From Haplomitrium mnioides (lineage: Eukaryota; Marchantiophyta; Haplomitriopsida; Calobryales): a stretch of DNA of 35,407 bases. The DNA is taken from contig JBNGIS010008215.1 of assembly GCA_049999725.1 (NCBI GenBank), positions 1 to 35,407 of the forward strand, read 5' to 3'. How positions within the stretch are numbered: the stretch's first letter is position 1; each line of letters starts with the position of its first letter. The position numbers and the translations under genes were made by a program. Of this stretch, positions 1 to 9,574 are shown in pieces. The notes below the pieces were generated by a model, which worked only from the letters and a program-made list of their open reading frames with translations, had not been told where the DNA came from and did not search any database.

Positions 1-22
1 ATATATATATATATATATATAT
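1..22. repeat. (AT)n microsatellite, cut by window edge
   Basis: Eleven uninterrupted AT dinucleotides at the very start; the true length is unknown because the window begins inside it. Confidence 0.95.
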
Positions 23-952
23 AGTAATGAAACTCTTTGTTTTTGGTGAAAATATTGAAAACAACTAATTTAATTAAAAGACCAAAATTTGTGTTTTTTA
101 ATATGAACTTGTAATATGATTGGAGAGTATTCTAACGTCTTAAAATTCCAACAATTTTTCAAATTAATGCATTTTCAAATTGAAATAATAGTTCAAAATT
201 CATGCGTGTATAGACATGCTGCTACTATAAATCAATAATCTACAAATTAAAAATAAATTTCCTACTAGAACATGTCTGTAAATAAGTTTTAGAGATCTGG
301 TTTGGAGTCCATTCGTGCATAAGATTTAGTGATTTTGTTTGCAATTCATATGTGTATAGGCTAAAGTTATTAAAAAAAAACTCAAAGACAAACTCCAAAT
401 AAGTAATAACTCAAAGACAAACTGTAATATAATCAAACCAACCAAATGCCAAGATGGATAATCAACAAAACCAGCCAAATGTTAGTAAATACAATCTTAC
501 AAAGAGGATACAAAATATTCACTAATTTGAACCAAGAACAAGCCACTCAAAACATGAACTTTTTTTTTCCAAATAAAAACATAGTTTTCAAGCTCAAAAA
601 TTAAAAAAAACAAGGATATTTTTCCAAAAGAAAAACTACATGAGTTTTTGAGCTTCATTTTTAATTGTTTTAACAAGCTTGATAGAGCGAGAATTAATTT
701 CATTATGCAAAATTGAATGATGATCTTAGTTTTTATGAAAATATTGGAAATCTCAAAATCAATTAAAAGTATACAAATTATGGTATGTTTTCACAAAAAC
801 TTGCATTTTTTATTGATTACATTTCAAAGCAAAAAATTGAAACATATATGAGAAAAAGTTATTTTAAAATAATTTGGTTGTACAAACTCTATGCACGGAT
901 AGACATAGTACTACTAAAATTTTATTTTTTGAAAACAAAATAGAAAACTTGA
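23..952. other. AT-rich sequence without recognisable gene
   Basis: No frame shows a recognisable protein and the short ORFs are A/T-rich chance frames. Two stretches resemble each other (about 41-235 and 725-925): both have a 'gaaaatattg' start and end in a 'atgcgtgtatagacatg' / 'atgcacggatagacat' motif. This suggests an old internal duplication. The motif at 887-905 resembles the CTATGCGCGCATAG-type cores found throughout T1, so part of this stretch may be eroded sequence from the same family. Nothing else is visible. Confidence 0.5.
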
Positions 953-2180
953 GAAAAAAACCCAAGCGAACTAGAAGTCATTGTAATGAGTTTGGAATCC
1001 CAAGGCACAATAACTAACAAAACCAAACCTTCCATGAATTTTAGAGCTCTATTTTCAAGTTCAAGCAAGAAAGAAGCTTTCATTTGTAGTTCAAAATCCA
1101 TACGCATAAAAGTTAAAGTGGGAATATTTATAAGATTTAAAATTTCAAAATCTTTTATAATTCAAAGATTTATGTATGCAAAGAAGCTATAGTTCATAAT
1201 CAAAAAGACTATTGGGTTTAGAGATTTACTTCAAAGTCTAAATAGATAGCAAGCTCCAAGTTTTGGACCAAAGTCTCACAAACAAAAGGTTTCGAGCTCT
1301 ATAGAAGAGTCTTTGAGTGGTGTAGAATCTAAGTTCTATATGATAGTCTTTGTATGTAGAAGGTTCAGGATTTTATATTAGAGTCAGTACGTGTAGAAGG
1401 CTTTGACTTCCACACCAAAGTTTATGTGCGCATAGGAATCTGAGTTCAACATCTGAGCACTTGGCAACAAAGACTATGCTCAACATTGGTTTTAAATTCC
1501 ACAACACATTCTATACGTGCATGAGGTTTTGACTTGCACATCAAAGTCTATACATGCATAGAGTTCAGATTTCTAGATTCGAGTCTAAAAGTACTAAAGG
1601 ATCTGTTTTTCGTAGCAAACTCTATGTATGCTTACAATTCCGTTTTATGAATCGAAATCTAAGAAAAAAAATATACAAAGCTTTTCATGCGAGTCAAAGT
1701 GCGTTAAAGGTTTCAAGTTTTACATCAAAGTCCTTGCAAGCAAAGGATTAAGTAGTTGATTTGGACAGACACTTCAGCGATACCAAAACATTAAACTCTT
1801 TTAGCAAACAATTAAAAAAAAAGAATATAGTTATATTTAGGATCAGAAAACATTTCACAAACCAAATGAAAATTATGATTAAATGTTTAAGTTTCATTTA
1901 CAGAAGATAAAAATGAATGTAGAATGTTTTACACTGAAAAGTTCAAGGTGGCATATAAATTCAAGAAATTTCTTGACAACATTCTGAGGTACTTTATAAG
2001 ATAATAAACTAAAACTACAATATAAATTGAAAATACACAATAAACAATGAGGTTCTTAAATAGCTTTAGTCACTTGTATCGACTTCTTTGGATTCAGCTT
2101 CAGAAGATTCAACAAGATTAACATGGTCTGCTTCAAACAACTGCTAACTTAAACTAGTAACCGCTATTGAGTTCCTATTG
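953..2180 (-). repeat. Left long inverted repeat of T1
   Basis: Reverse complement matches 28850-30052 along its length. The outer tip reads CCCAAGCGAACTAGAAG after an A run, against CCAAATGAACTAGAAG on the complement of the right tip. The inner part (about 2050-2135, minus strand) still encodes an acidic C-terminus ending SEAESKEVDTSD then stop, matching SEVESEEVNTSD in the right copy. From about 1200 to 1760 it carries degenerate tandem units with cores such as TATGTGCGCATA. The match fades near 2180. Confidence 0.85.
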
Positions 2181-3025
2181 TATTTCGCGTTGAAAATTTT
2201 GTTTCACATTTTCGCTTCAAAATTTACATTTTTGATAGTTGTAAATTTTTTCATAAAAAAGTTTATTCAACCCGAAATTCGGTTTATTTATATACTTGAT
2301 GTATTTTGGAAAAAAATGAATGCTCAATATTTGGTAAAAAAAAGCAAAAACAAATATTATATTATAAATAGATAAACAAACAAGAGAGCACATTGAAAAA
2401 AACATGGTAAAGTTATACAGTTATATTTTAATTTTTTCTTATAATTTTTAAAAACCTTCAAGAAACAAAATCCTAAAATATTTATGAAGAACAAATCCAA
2501 AAAAAATGTGATGCTTTAACATGCACTAACATATAAATCTTTAATCAAATAATAGTGGTTTTGAGCTTCTATTTACTCACGAAACACATAAAAACAAAAT
2601 GGAAGTCATATATTTGCATAGACTTGAAGCACACATATCATAAAAGATGATATTTTTAATAAAAATCAATTCAACGTTCCAAGGCATGCAGGCAAAGAAT
2701 CATTAGTAACTTGAAAATTTGAATATCCAAAATAAAATCACAAAAAACGACTCAGATGTAGAATGATATCATTATTAAAGATTGTAATAAATTTAATAAG
2801 GCAACTAAAAAAAACCAAAAACTCACAATTGAAGAAAACTTGTGCCAAAATCCAAATCAATTGAAAGGGAACTTCTATGCCAACATAGATTTCATTGCTA
2901 ATTTTTACAAAAACTAATAGGTTTTATTCATAAATCAATTTTCGAAGGAAAAGAGATCTTTTAAGAAAATATTTAATAGCCACTATTTAGAATGCTATAA
3001 GAATATAAATCAAGCACACAATATT
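2181..3025. other. AT-rich stretch between inverted repeat and methyltransferase remnant
   Basis: Very A/T-rich, with no frame resembling a known protein. By position it would be the 3' untranslated region or last intron of the minus-strand methyltransferase gene, but nothing in the sequence proves this. Confidence 0.4.
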
Positions 3026-3705
3026 TTAAAAAGGAAATACTTTATTATTTGCAAAATGTACACCACTTTGCATCAACTTCAATCTTGTACTCTTCAAGAG
3101 AAATCGTCTCGTCCAAATTAATAGATTGAGAACCTTGGGCATTTGCAGCCGCAAGAGAGTCTTGTCAAAACTTTCTAGTTCCAAAAATTGCAACAAATCA
3201 TCAGACACACTAGCAGTACCTGGAGGAACATGCTTCTTATGGTACGCATAGACAATATGCAATTCTATGACATCAGATGGCAAAGAAGCCATTGTCAAAA
3301 CTCTTTGACAAATATAGATAAACTGACGTCTACCATATTCCACAGCAATGCTATTTTGCATCAACTTCAGAGTACAGGCAAGGCTTGTGCCCGATCCAGA
3401 GCAAAGATCTAGTATTAAATCTTTCTTTGAGAACAAATGATCAATCAAAAATCTGTACAAAGCTTAAGCTTTTGGTATACATTTATAGGAGCATCATCTT
3501 CTAGATGTTTAAGTTTAGTGGAAATAGCTGGAAAACTCAAAACACCATGCATTATTTGTCATAGACGACCGCTTGCATCTTCAGATTGTAAATTGAAGAG
3601 CTTCATGCTTTGCTTGCCCTCCTTCATCTAGTAGCCCACTATCTATTGCTCATGCTCATGAGTGATTCTAGGATCCTTCAAATGATGAATGTTGGTTTTG
3701 TCCAT
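3026..3705 (-). pseudogene. Methyltransferase gene, last exon with AdoMet-binding motif I
   Basis: Reads DPRITHEHEQ, then after two stops FNLQSEDASGRL, LKHLEDDAPINVYQK, FLIDHLFSKKDLI and LDLCSGSGTSLACTLKL, followed by SIAVEYGRRQFIYICQRV. N-x-x-QK, the FLIDHL helix and the D-x-x-SGSGT loop followed by an acidic 'vE' strand are the usual C-terminal half of beta-class DNA methyltransferases, where the glycine loop binds S-adenosylmethionine. Motif I is intact here (3420 to 3377). There are stops and a frame change between NVYQK and the motif I frame. The frame runs on to 3026 without a known domain. Confidence 0.7.
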
Positions 3706-3921
3706 GAAGTAATCAAAACAAAGAAATCAGAGAAGGTAAAAGAAATGGAAACAAGACAAACTAAAACATTGAAAAATCAAAACAATAATTACCACATGTC
3801 ATGGTCGATAGCATAACAAATTTCCACAAGTGCATCCTCCACGATGTCGAATTGTTGCGAAGAATGAATAATGATGAAAGACAAAAAATCAGAAGTAGTT
3901 ACAACTATAAAAAAAAGAGAC

Positions 3922-4348
3922 CATGTCAAAAATATTGTCTTTCGTAAAGGGTCCAAAGTTATCATGCTTACATACTTTTAGGTTGTACCTGTAAGGAATA
4001 TCAGCAATTGCTAAAGTGAAACTTCTTGGTTTCACTAAGCCCTTTAATTGTCGAGCATTGGACGCCTCGTGGACTTGATAAAATGTCATGTTGAGTCTAT
4101 TATCATAGGGCATGAAGTCTTGGTCTTGTTCTTCCAACCCTCCTTCAACTAGAGGGGCGACAATGTCAATTTGTTGCCTTGACTTCAACTCTTTCGCTTT
4201 CTGACAGTGGAGCAGAAAAGCAGGAGGGTATGATACCAAGGTTGGGGCTTGGTCTTGATCTTTTGGAGCTTCTTCAACCCCAAATTTCTTTTTCCCTTTA
4301 GTAGTGGCCGTCGCTTTCTTAGCAAACTGTCGTTTAAATGTTTTGTCA
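3922..4348 (-). pseudogene. Methyltransferase gene, exon with catalytic motif IV
   Basis: Begins after a TACATAG acceptor and is open for about 140 codons. It starts basic (KRQFAKKATATTKGKKKFG), passes an acidic loop (GGLEEQDQDFMPYDN) and reaches SFTLAIADIPYRYNLKV. The hydrophobic strand ending in D-x-P-Y is motif IV of amino-methyltransferases (DPPY or SPPY usually), whose side chains hold the target base's amino group. Here the second residue is Ile. Whether that is the family's own form or a mutation cannot be decided from one copy. It ends at a possible donor ATG|GTCTC. A small further exon (about 3793-3857: FDIVEDALVEICYAID) follows, ending at GTG|GTAATT. Confidence 0.6.
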
Positions 4349-4438
4349 CTATGTAAACAACACAAAGAAATGTATCAGAGGAGAATTTGAAAACAAAGAA
4401 CTTGAATTCAAAAAGAAAGAACAATTAAAGAGAGAAAT

Positions 4439-4720
4439 GACTCTAAAGTCCCTACAGGCAAGGACTTTGAAGTCCATGTGCAAATGGACTTCAGAGTTTA
4501 TGCTTGCATGGACTCTCAAGTCTCTACGCGCAGGGACTCCAAGACTTCAAAGTCCATACTTGCTTGCACTCTCGAAGTCCTTGCGCGCAAAGGCTTGAAA
4601 GTACATGCATGTATGGACTCTCAAGTCCATATGCGCATAGGCTAGATTTCCTTACGAGTACGGAGTTTTAGCCCACGCTAAAGCCAAAGAGTACATGTGC
4701 ACACGGACTTTAGACGTCTA
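4439..4720. repeat. 24 bp tandem array with palindromic cores, in intron
   Basis: Exact 24-base spacing at 4439, 4463, 4487 and 4511; later units are longer or degenerate. Each unit joins a near-palindrome like GACTTTGAAGTC to a core like CATGCGCGCATG. The array sits in the predicted intron between the ParB exon (donor 4812) and the motif IV exon (acceptor near 4349). Confidence 0.9.
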
Positions 4721-4812
4721 TACGTGCATCAAAGAAACTCCAAAAAAAAATTTATTTTAAAATAATTCAAACAAACTTTAAAAGTACAATAGAAGAAGGG
4801 AAAAAAACTTAC

Positions 4813-6233
4813 CAACAATTTCTCGAAGCTTGAATAGATAGAAGACATCTTCGATTCCTCTATATAGATGGGATATTCCATCCTAGCCTCCTCTCAAGAG
4901 CTACAATATATCTCTGAACAAATTGATTTTACCATTACTGCCAAAACTTTATGCCTCTCAAGTTCTCGAGACATTTCTTCGATTGAAAGCTCTCTCATTT
5001 CCATCCGCTTTAAAATTAAAATTTTAATTTCATCATAAATACCTTGAAAGAACCTCCAAGATGTTCACTTTATGTCCTCCATTCTTAGAGAACCTTTGGC
5101 CTTATGCTTCTAGCCTTTCACTAGGTCCTTCTCCCACATGCGAAAAATGCTTTGTTGTAGCTCCCAGAGGTCTCCACTTTGAAATGCCAGTTGGAACCAG
5201 TTGTCTTAAGAAGTCACTGTCTTCTCAAGAGTTGACTTTGGCTTGATTACTAAAGTCTCCAGCAAAAGTTTTCTTTTCAACTTTTGGGATGACACCATTC
5301 CACTCTCCATGTAATGTTGATGCCACATCTCCACCTTTTGAATTGACATAATTTACAACTGGTTGTGTTGGTTGTAGTTGTCATCAGACGCAAATATTTG
5401 GGTTTTTGTTGGTGTAAGCCCCACATAGATGTAGTCGTTGCAAAGCAAAAGCATTAGATTTTTTGCTCTATGCTTTGTAATTAAAAGCTACCTTGTGACA
5501 ACACTGTGATTGCCTCCTACAATCTCGTAGTAGTACTTGTTGAGGTTCCTGATATCAAACTCTAACATATCTCTCAACCTGCACTTCGGATCTACAACAA
5601 TAATGAAAAATAAATGCGCATGTTTGTTCGTGAGCTCTGCACTAGAAGCTCTACAAAATCTTCATTCAACCTCTTAATATAGAATGGCTACTAGTTATCC
5701 ATTCTTAGTTTTAGAAGGTTCAAATTCTCCAACTGAGTAGTAATTGTTTCCTGCCGGACTGTGCACCGCTGGATTTCTGACTCCCTGACTTTTTTCTTGC
5801 CTTCCTCAGACAGTGTCTAAAGATCAATCTACTCCCTTTCTTGAAAAGTTCGGAGCCCTTTGTGCACTTGCCTCTTTGATCTCAATGTTGGAGGCTGCAT
5901 TGGCTCCAACTCCACTTCCTCCTCATAGCTGCTAGAGGGAGAAGATGATGAGGCTACCAAAGAAGAGTTGGGTGGAGATGGCAACCAAATAGGCTCCTCC
6001 TAAACCAGTGGTGGTAACACCATCTTTTTCTTTGGTAACGCCGACTTCTTCTTTTTCGGAGCCTCTGTGGTTCCACTTCCTTTCTTTTATTTGCAGTTGA
6101 AGGTCCATCTACTGTTGCAATTATCATTGTTGTTGCACTTGGATGTGGTACTAATTGTGCCACATAAAAGCCTTGCTTCACTTTCAAAATTTTCAAACTT
6201 AAAAGCAAGTTTGATAAAGATCCTCTCTACCTA
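4813..6233 (-). pseudogene. Methyltransferase gene, long exon with ParB-like domain
   Basis: Starts after a CAG acceptor (6236-6234) and ends at a GTAAGT donor (4812). Order: KLAFKFENFE and QGFYVAQLV segment; a basic and Ser-rich linker (KKKKSALPKKK, then SSSSPSSSYEEEVE); then the ParB-like part with IKRLNEDFVELL, VVDPKCRLRD, YYYEIVGGNHSVVT and, after an in-frame TAG, YIYVGLTPTKTQIF and NYNQHNQL. The GG-N-H-S motif corresponds to the G-x-H-R core of ParB/sulfiredoxin-fold proteins (Arg is Ser here), and 'vGLT..ea...dN' is a usual follow-on. A 1-base shift lies just before VVDPK, and several CAA/CAG/CGA-type codons are now stops. The tail (DLWELQQSIFRMW, MRELSIEEMSRELERH) looks alpha-helical. 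In ParB proteins this fold binds CTP or acts as a nuclease; its role here is unknown. Confidence 0.6.
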
Positions 6234-6309
6234 CTGTGCATCCGGGTAAGCATTGACAAAGTCAGATATTGAGAAAACAAAAAATGGTCAATGACTTATT
6301 TCAAAAACT

Positions 6310-6660
6310 TGTCAAAAGTCCTCGTAAGGACTCAGAGGACTTGACCAGAGAGTCTAAGCATGCAAGGAATCTAGAGTCCATGCTTGTATAGACTCCATAG
6401 TCCATGTACGCCAAGACTTCTTGTCCTTTGGCACAAGAACTCTAGAGTCCATGTGTGCATGGACTTTAGAGTCCTTGCTTGTCATGAGTCAAGAGTCTAA
6501 AAACGCTTTAGAGTGTGAAGTCTATGCTCGCATGGACTTCACACTCTATACTCGATTGGACTCCGGAGTCAATGCTCACTTGGACTTTGGAGTCAATGCT
6601 CGCTTGGACTTTGGAGTCCATGCGCTTATGAACTTTACAGTCCATTGCACGCGGGTATGA
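6310..6660. repeat. 24 bp tandem array with palindromic cores, in intron
   Basis: Clean 24-base spacing at 6559, 6583, 6607 and 6631, with units such as GACTTTGGAGTC + CATGCGCTTATG. More degenerate units run from about 6310 (CCATGCTTGTATAG, CCATGTGTGCATGG, CTATGCTCGCATGG). It lies between the exon 2 donor (6714) and the ParB exon acceptor (6236), so it is intronic, like the array at 4439-4720. Because 24 is a multiple of three it makes an artefactual repeat peptide on the plus strand. Confidence 0.9.
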
Positions 6661-6714
6661 TGCTTTGCAATATAAAGTTTAAAACAAATAGAAAAAAAAT
6701 CTACTAAGTCTTAC

Positions 6715-6975
6715 CTTGATGTCATTGTAAGCTTTCTGCAGATCTTTAGTTAAGGTATCATTTGGCTTCATTTTATTGAAGTAGAATTTCCTTGATGATG
6801 CTTTGAAGAGTGTGATTGTATTCTTTAGTTGCATAAGAAGCCGTATGTGAGCTATGTGCCCCTCTCGAATCATAGTTATTTGGACCAAAAAGCCCATGTT
6901 GAATTTTTCACCTTCACCTTGAAAAAGGTTAAGGTGATGGTCGATGTCTTTAATTGTTCCACAACAAACTAGTCA
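6715..6975 (-). pseudogene. Methyltransferase gene, exon 2
   Basis: An almost stop-free frame reads KDIDHHLNLFQGEGEKF, continues through an MGFLVQITMIREGHIAH segment and ends in LTKDLQKAYNDIK directly before AAG|GTAAG, a near-perfect plant donor at 6714. Amino-acid use is balanced, unlike neighbouring chance frames. I do not recognise a named domain; it would form the N-terminal region before the ParB-like part. The following intron holds the 24 bp palindrome array at 6310-6660. Confidence 0.55.
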
Positions 6976-7024
6976 TTCGTTGTCTAGTTTTTATGGCTCA
7001 ATAGTCTTCATGACATTGCATTAC

Positions 7025-7074
7025 CGATAAGACTTTGGTTGAGCTGATTTTGGAGCATTGGCCTGAGATGCCAT
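7025..7074 (-). pseudogene. Methyltransferase gene, exon 1 (start)
   Basis: The frame opens with MASQANAPKSAQPKSYR and runs into a good donor (CG|GTAATG) at 7024. I chose this ATG (7074-7072) because the short hydrophilic peptide and splice donor look like an authentic first exon, while the longer upstream minus-strand frames are hydrophobic, A/T-driven and overlapping. The start faces the plus-strand gene across about 550 bp. Confidence 0.45.
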
Positions 7075-7624
7075 TTTCTCTAAAGTGTAAAATAGTGAAC
7101 ATGAGGGGGAAAATTTGTATGATAAAAAGTTCACAAAGAACGAAAGGAAAAAAAATGGCAAAATCACAAGGAAAGAAAAAAACAGCCATGACAAGAAAAC
7201 AAAAACTGGAAAGTGAACCCGCGACAGTGGAAAGAAACTCTCCATTGTTGCTCTTTGATATACCATACTTTCTCGCCAAAAAATGATTCCCGAAGCTTTT
7301 GACACATAGATTCTCCGGGTGCAAAAAGAAAGTTAGTATATAAGGCATTTCTCATTTTCATCTTTCCATTTTCTTTTTTTTTAATTTCCTTCACAAAGTT
7401 TCGCTAAAATAATTTCTTTAGTTTTCTTTTTTTTCATTCTTATTTTTCAATGGTTGAAGTGTTCAAAGGCAAGAAGAGGTTAGAGTTTTAGGATTCATGT
7501 TTGGAGAAAAGTGTTTCTTTTGGATGACAATTGGAGATAGTTTCAAATTGTTGTTTTCAAGAGGTAAGTGTTGGTCTAGGAAGACCTAAAGTGTCAAGTG
7601 TGATGGCAAGTATTTTGGGAAAAA
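7075..7624. promoter_or_regulatory. Shared upstream region between the two divergent T1 genes
   Basis: Separates the minus-strand start (7074) from the plus-strand start (7625). TATATAAGG at 7337-7345 is a good plus-strand TATA box, placing transcription start near 7370 and leaving about 250 b of 5' leader, which includes a T-rich tract and a possible donor AAGAG|GTAAGTG near 7565. A G/C-richer patch (TTTCTCGCCAAAA, about 7267-7280) resembles E2F-type sites but is one base off the usual consensus. No equally good TATA box was seen for the minus gene. Confidence 0.4.
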
Positions 7625-8447
7625 ATGGCTATTGTTGAATCAGATACATCAATAGAGAAAGATCGAGCAAGTGAACCCTATGTGCGCATAGGATCAAAGA
7701 TTGAACCCAATGCACACATAGGGCCAAGAAATGAACCCAATCCATGCCTAGGATCAAAGAGTGAACAACTTGCATGCAAAGGATCAAGACTCAACTTGCT
7801 GCACATAGCGGATCTTTATTACCGGTCAAACGGTCAAAGTTTAATCTTTCTGATGACTACTCCAACAATTCAATAGATAGACATTCAAGTTAAAATGTCT
7901 AGATGGTTGTGGACCTTTCTTTGTCATCAGCAAATGATGACGATGATGTTGAAGATCCAAATCTGTTTGTTCAAAACACAAAAAAACATAGAATTAGATG
8001 ACTATTTCAATTATTGGGATGACACACTATCATCATTGGCACCACTCAAACAACAAGTAATCTCTAATCAAGTTGGACCTCTGAACGAGAATAGACGATT
8101 CTCTAGAAACCAAAATCATTTGGAGGAATCTTCAGATGATAAATTAGAAAATGATTCAAGCAAAGAGTCTCAATTAATCAACATTTCTATGGAGCTATCA
8201 TGAAGAGCACTAACTATTTTACAAAAAAAAAACATTTTCTTGTGCTTGAGATATTGATGAAGATTTTGTTTTTGCACTATCCAGTTCTCCCACATCTCAA
8301 GGTGGTTCACATTGATCAAAAACTTATTTCAAATGAACAAACAATGTCATTGATAATGCCCAAGATCTCAAAGATAATGAATTAACTTTGACGGATGGAT
8401 TCTCCTACAGATCGAATCAACCGAAAAAACATAAGAGTTCTTTGTTT
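7625..8447 (+). pseudogene. DUF7869-like gene of T1, 5' part (interrupted by Gypsy-A)
   Basis: ATG at 7625 follows an A run; copy T2 has the matching MAVVE start at 34037, which supports it. Codons 17-56 are four 10-residue repeats (EPYVRIGSKI-type). An acidic/serine segment and the shared block DDTLSSLAPLKQQV (8021-8062) follow in another frame. The sequence matches T2 to 8447, where Gypsy-A begins. No known fold is seen in this N-terminal part. It is broken by stops and frame changes. Confidence 0.65.
7673..7792 (+). repeat. 30 bp coding tandem repeat (10 aa x 4) with palindromic cores
   Basis: Units at 7673, 7703, 7733 and 7763 encode EPYVRIGSKI, EPNAHIGPRN, EPNPCLGSKS and EQLACKGSRL. The first contains the perfect palindrome CCTATGNGCGCATAGG apart from its centre. 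The same core type builds the 24 bp intron arrays. T2 carries five such units (33840-33989). Confidence 0.9.
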
Positions 8448-8826
8448 GTATAATAGTACAAGCATGATGTTGTGATATTTATAAGAAAATATAGAGGAGT
8501 GAAGGAAGTGATAGGAGGTCACTTTTAGGATTGAAATCATTTTAAGGTTACTTGCTCTTGAAGTTACTTTAAGTGAAGTGGTATATGGTGACTTTTAGAA
8601 TTGAAATTAAAAGTGAGTTATAAGTGAAGTAAGGGGGATGACACCTTCTCTTGTATAAATAGAAGGGCTTCATATCCCCACTCTTTATTCTGGAGTTCCT
8701 CTCAAATCACTTGGGTTCTTTGGTTGCTTGGCTTTTGCTTGCCTTATTGGCATTTGGTTGAAAAACTCTATTAGAGTTTACTATGAGTTTTTACTCATTT
8801 GGATTTGGTCTTTGAGTTCTTTTATA
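8448..8826 (+). repeat. Gypsy-A 5' LTR
   Basis: Starts near TGTATAATAG and ends near TTTTATA, just before the primer-binding site. TATAAATA at 8654-8661 is the promoter, in the same context (CTTGTATAAATAGAAGG) as the 3' LTR. The exact end could vary by a few bases because the usual terminal CA is not seen. Confidence 0.8.
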
Positions 8827-8831
8827 TTGGT

Positions 8832-8843
8832 TGATATTAAAAC
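8832..8843 (+). other. Gypsy-A primer-binding site, decayed
   Basis: TGATATTAAAAC lies a few bases past the LTR end. It differs from the initiator-Met tRNA site TGGTATCAGAGC at four positions, all G-to-A or C-to-T. Confidence 0.6.
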
Positions 8844-8870
8844 TATGGTTCTTTTTTGGTGGTGAGTTAC

Positions 8871-9473
8871 ATGGAGAATCAAGAGGTGGTGGCTCAAGCA
8901 ATGGAACAACAACTTGAATATCTTTCACGTCTTTTGGAAGTCAGAATGAAAGAAAGAGCAACTTTTCAAAAAGAAGAAAGTTATGGGCGATTTCCAACGC
9001 CAAAAGCATATGATGGGAAGATGGTTTGTGGTGCATCTAAGAACTTCATATTCAATTGTAGGCAATATTTTGAAGCTACAAACATTAGAAGAGATGGTTA
9101 ACAAATTCTAGTTACGTCAAGTGAGCTAGAAAGAGTTGCAAAGACTTGGTGGAGATATGAAATGGAATAAGCACAACGTGAACTTCTTGCTCCTATTGTT
9201 TCTTAGTGTGAATTCAAAGAAGAGATGATTTCAAGATTTACGGTTGTAAATGCTTCAAAGGTAGCAAGAGATTGATTGGCTAAATTGAAGCAACTTGGTA
9301 CTGTGAGAAGTTATATTACATATTTTCATGATATAGTTATGCAAATTTTTTATATAAGAGAAGAAGAAACACTAGATTGCTTTGTTCAAGGATTGAAACC
9401 TCGCACGAGAATGGAATTTATAATGAGAGATCTTAATCAATTAGAAGAAGCAATGCGCATGACTCACTACTAA
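8871..9473 (+). pseudogene. Gypsy-A gag
   Basis: ATG at 8871 opens MENQEVVAQAMEQQLEYLSR, a coiled-coil-like start. It is followed by GRFPTPKAYDGK, NFIFNCRQYF, AKTWWRYEME and, after stops, FKEEMISRFT, RSYITYFHDIVMQI and DCFVQGLKPRTR, the usual order of the plant retrotransposon gag domain (capsid that packages the RNA). Several in-frame stops (near 9100, 9167, 9205, 9273). No CCHC zinc knuckle is found before the protease, so that part appears deleted. Confidence 0.8.
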
Positions 9474-9574
9474 CTACTACAGAAGCTAGGTCACGTCATC
9501 AACCATTCGAACAACATGCTCAAAACTTTGCAAGCTCTAATGGAATTAAAACTTTGACAAGAATTTGAGGTACT

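Larger units (their letters stand above)
3026..7074 (-). pseudogene. ParB-like domain + beta-class (N4/N6) DNA methyltransferase gene, decayed
   Basis: Whole minus-strand gene of T1. Reading from 7074: a short first exon, a conserved second exon, a long exon with a Lys/Ser/Glu-rich linker and a ParB-like domain, an exon with a methyltransferase motif IV (ADIPY), a small exon, and a last exon with motif I (LDLCSGSGTS). Motif IV before motif I is the permuted order of beta-class amino-methyltransferases, which modify the exocyclic amine of cytosine (N4) or adenine (N6). ParB-like domains fused or adjacent to such enzymes are known in phages and bacteria. Several stops (TAG/TAA/TGA where CAG/CAA/CGA would fit) and at least one frameshift show the copy is dead. 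Good GT donors at 7024, 6714 and 4812 show it was a spliced eukaryotic gene. Substrate base cannot be told from sequence. Confidence 0.7.

Noticed and set aside
860-960. Idea that T1 inserted into T2, leaving T2's remainder left of T1
   Set aside because: The sequence before 953 does not match the expected continuation of T2 (counterpart of 28745-28850), so a simple insertion is not supported.
4439-4720. Regular short palindromic repeats looked like a CRISPR array
   Set aside because: Units are directly abutting 24-mers without unique spacers, they vary in sequence, there are no cas genes, and the context is a eukaryotic intron.
5490-5600. ParB-like motif taken as a sign of a bacterial plasmid or prophage
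   Set aside because: Introns, surrounding plant-type retrotransposons and the lack of any bacterial genes argue for a nuclear transposon gene of distant prokaryotic or phage ancestry.
6421-6660. Plus-strand repeat protein with LDFGVNAR-like units
   Set aside because: It is only the 24 bp array translated. The array lies in an intron of the opposite-strand gene, and the frame has no context of its own.
6998-7348. Hydrophobic minus-strand frames that might be a membrane protein upstream of the methyltransferase
   Set aside because: Two overlapping frames are both Phe/Leu-rich because of A-rich plus-strand sequence. The region holds a plus-strand TATA box and fits a promoter better.
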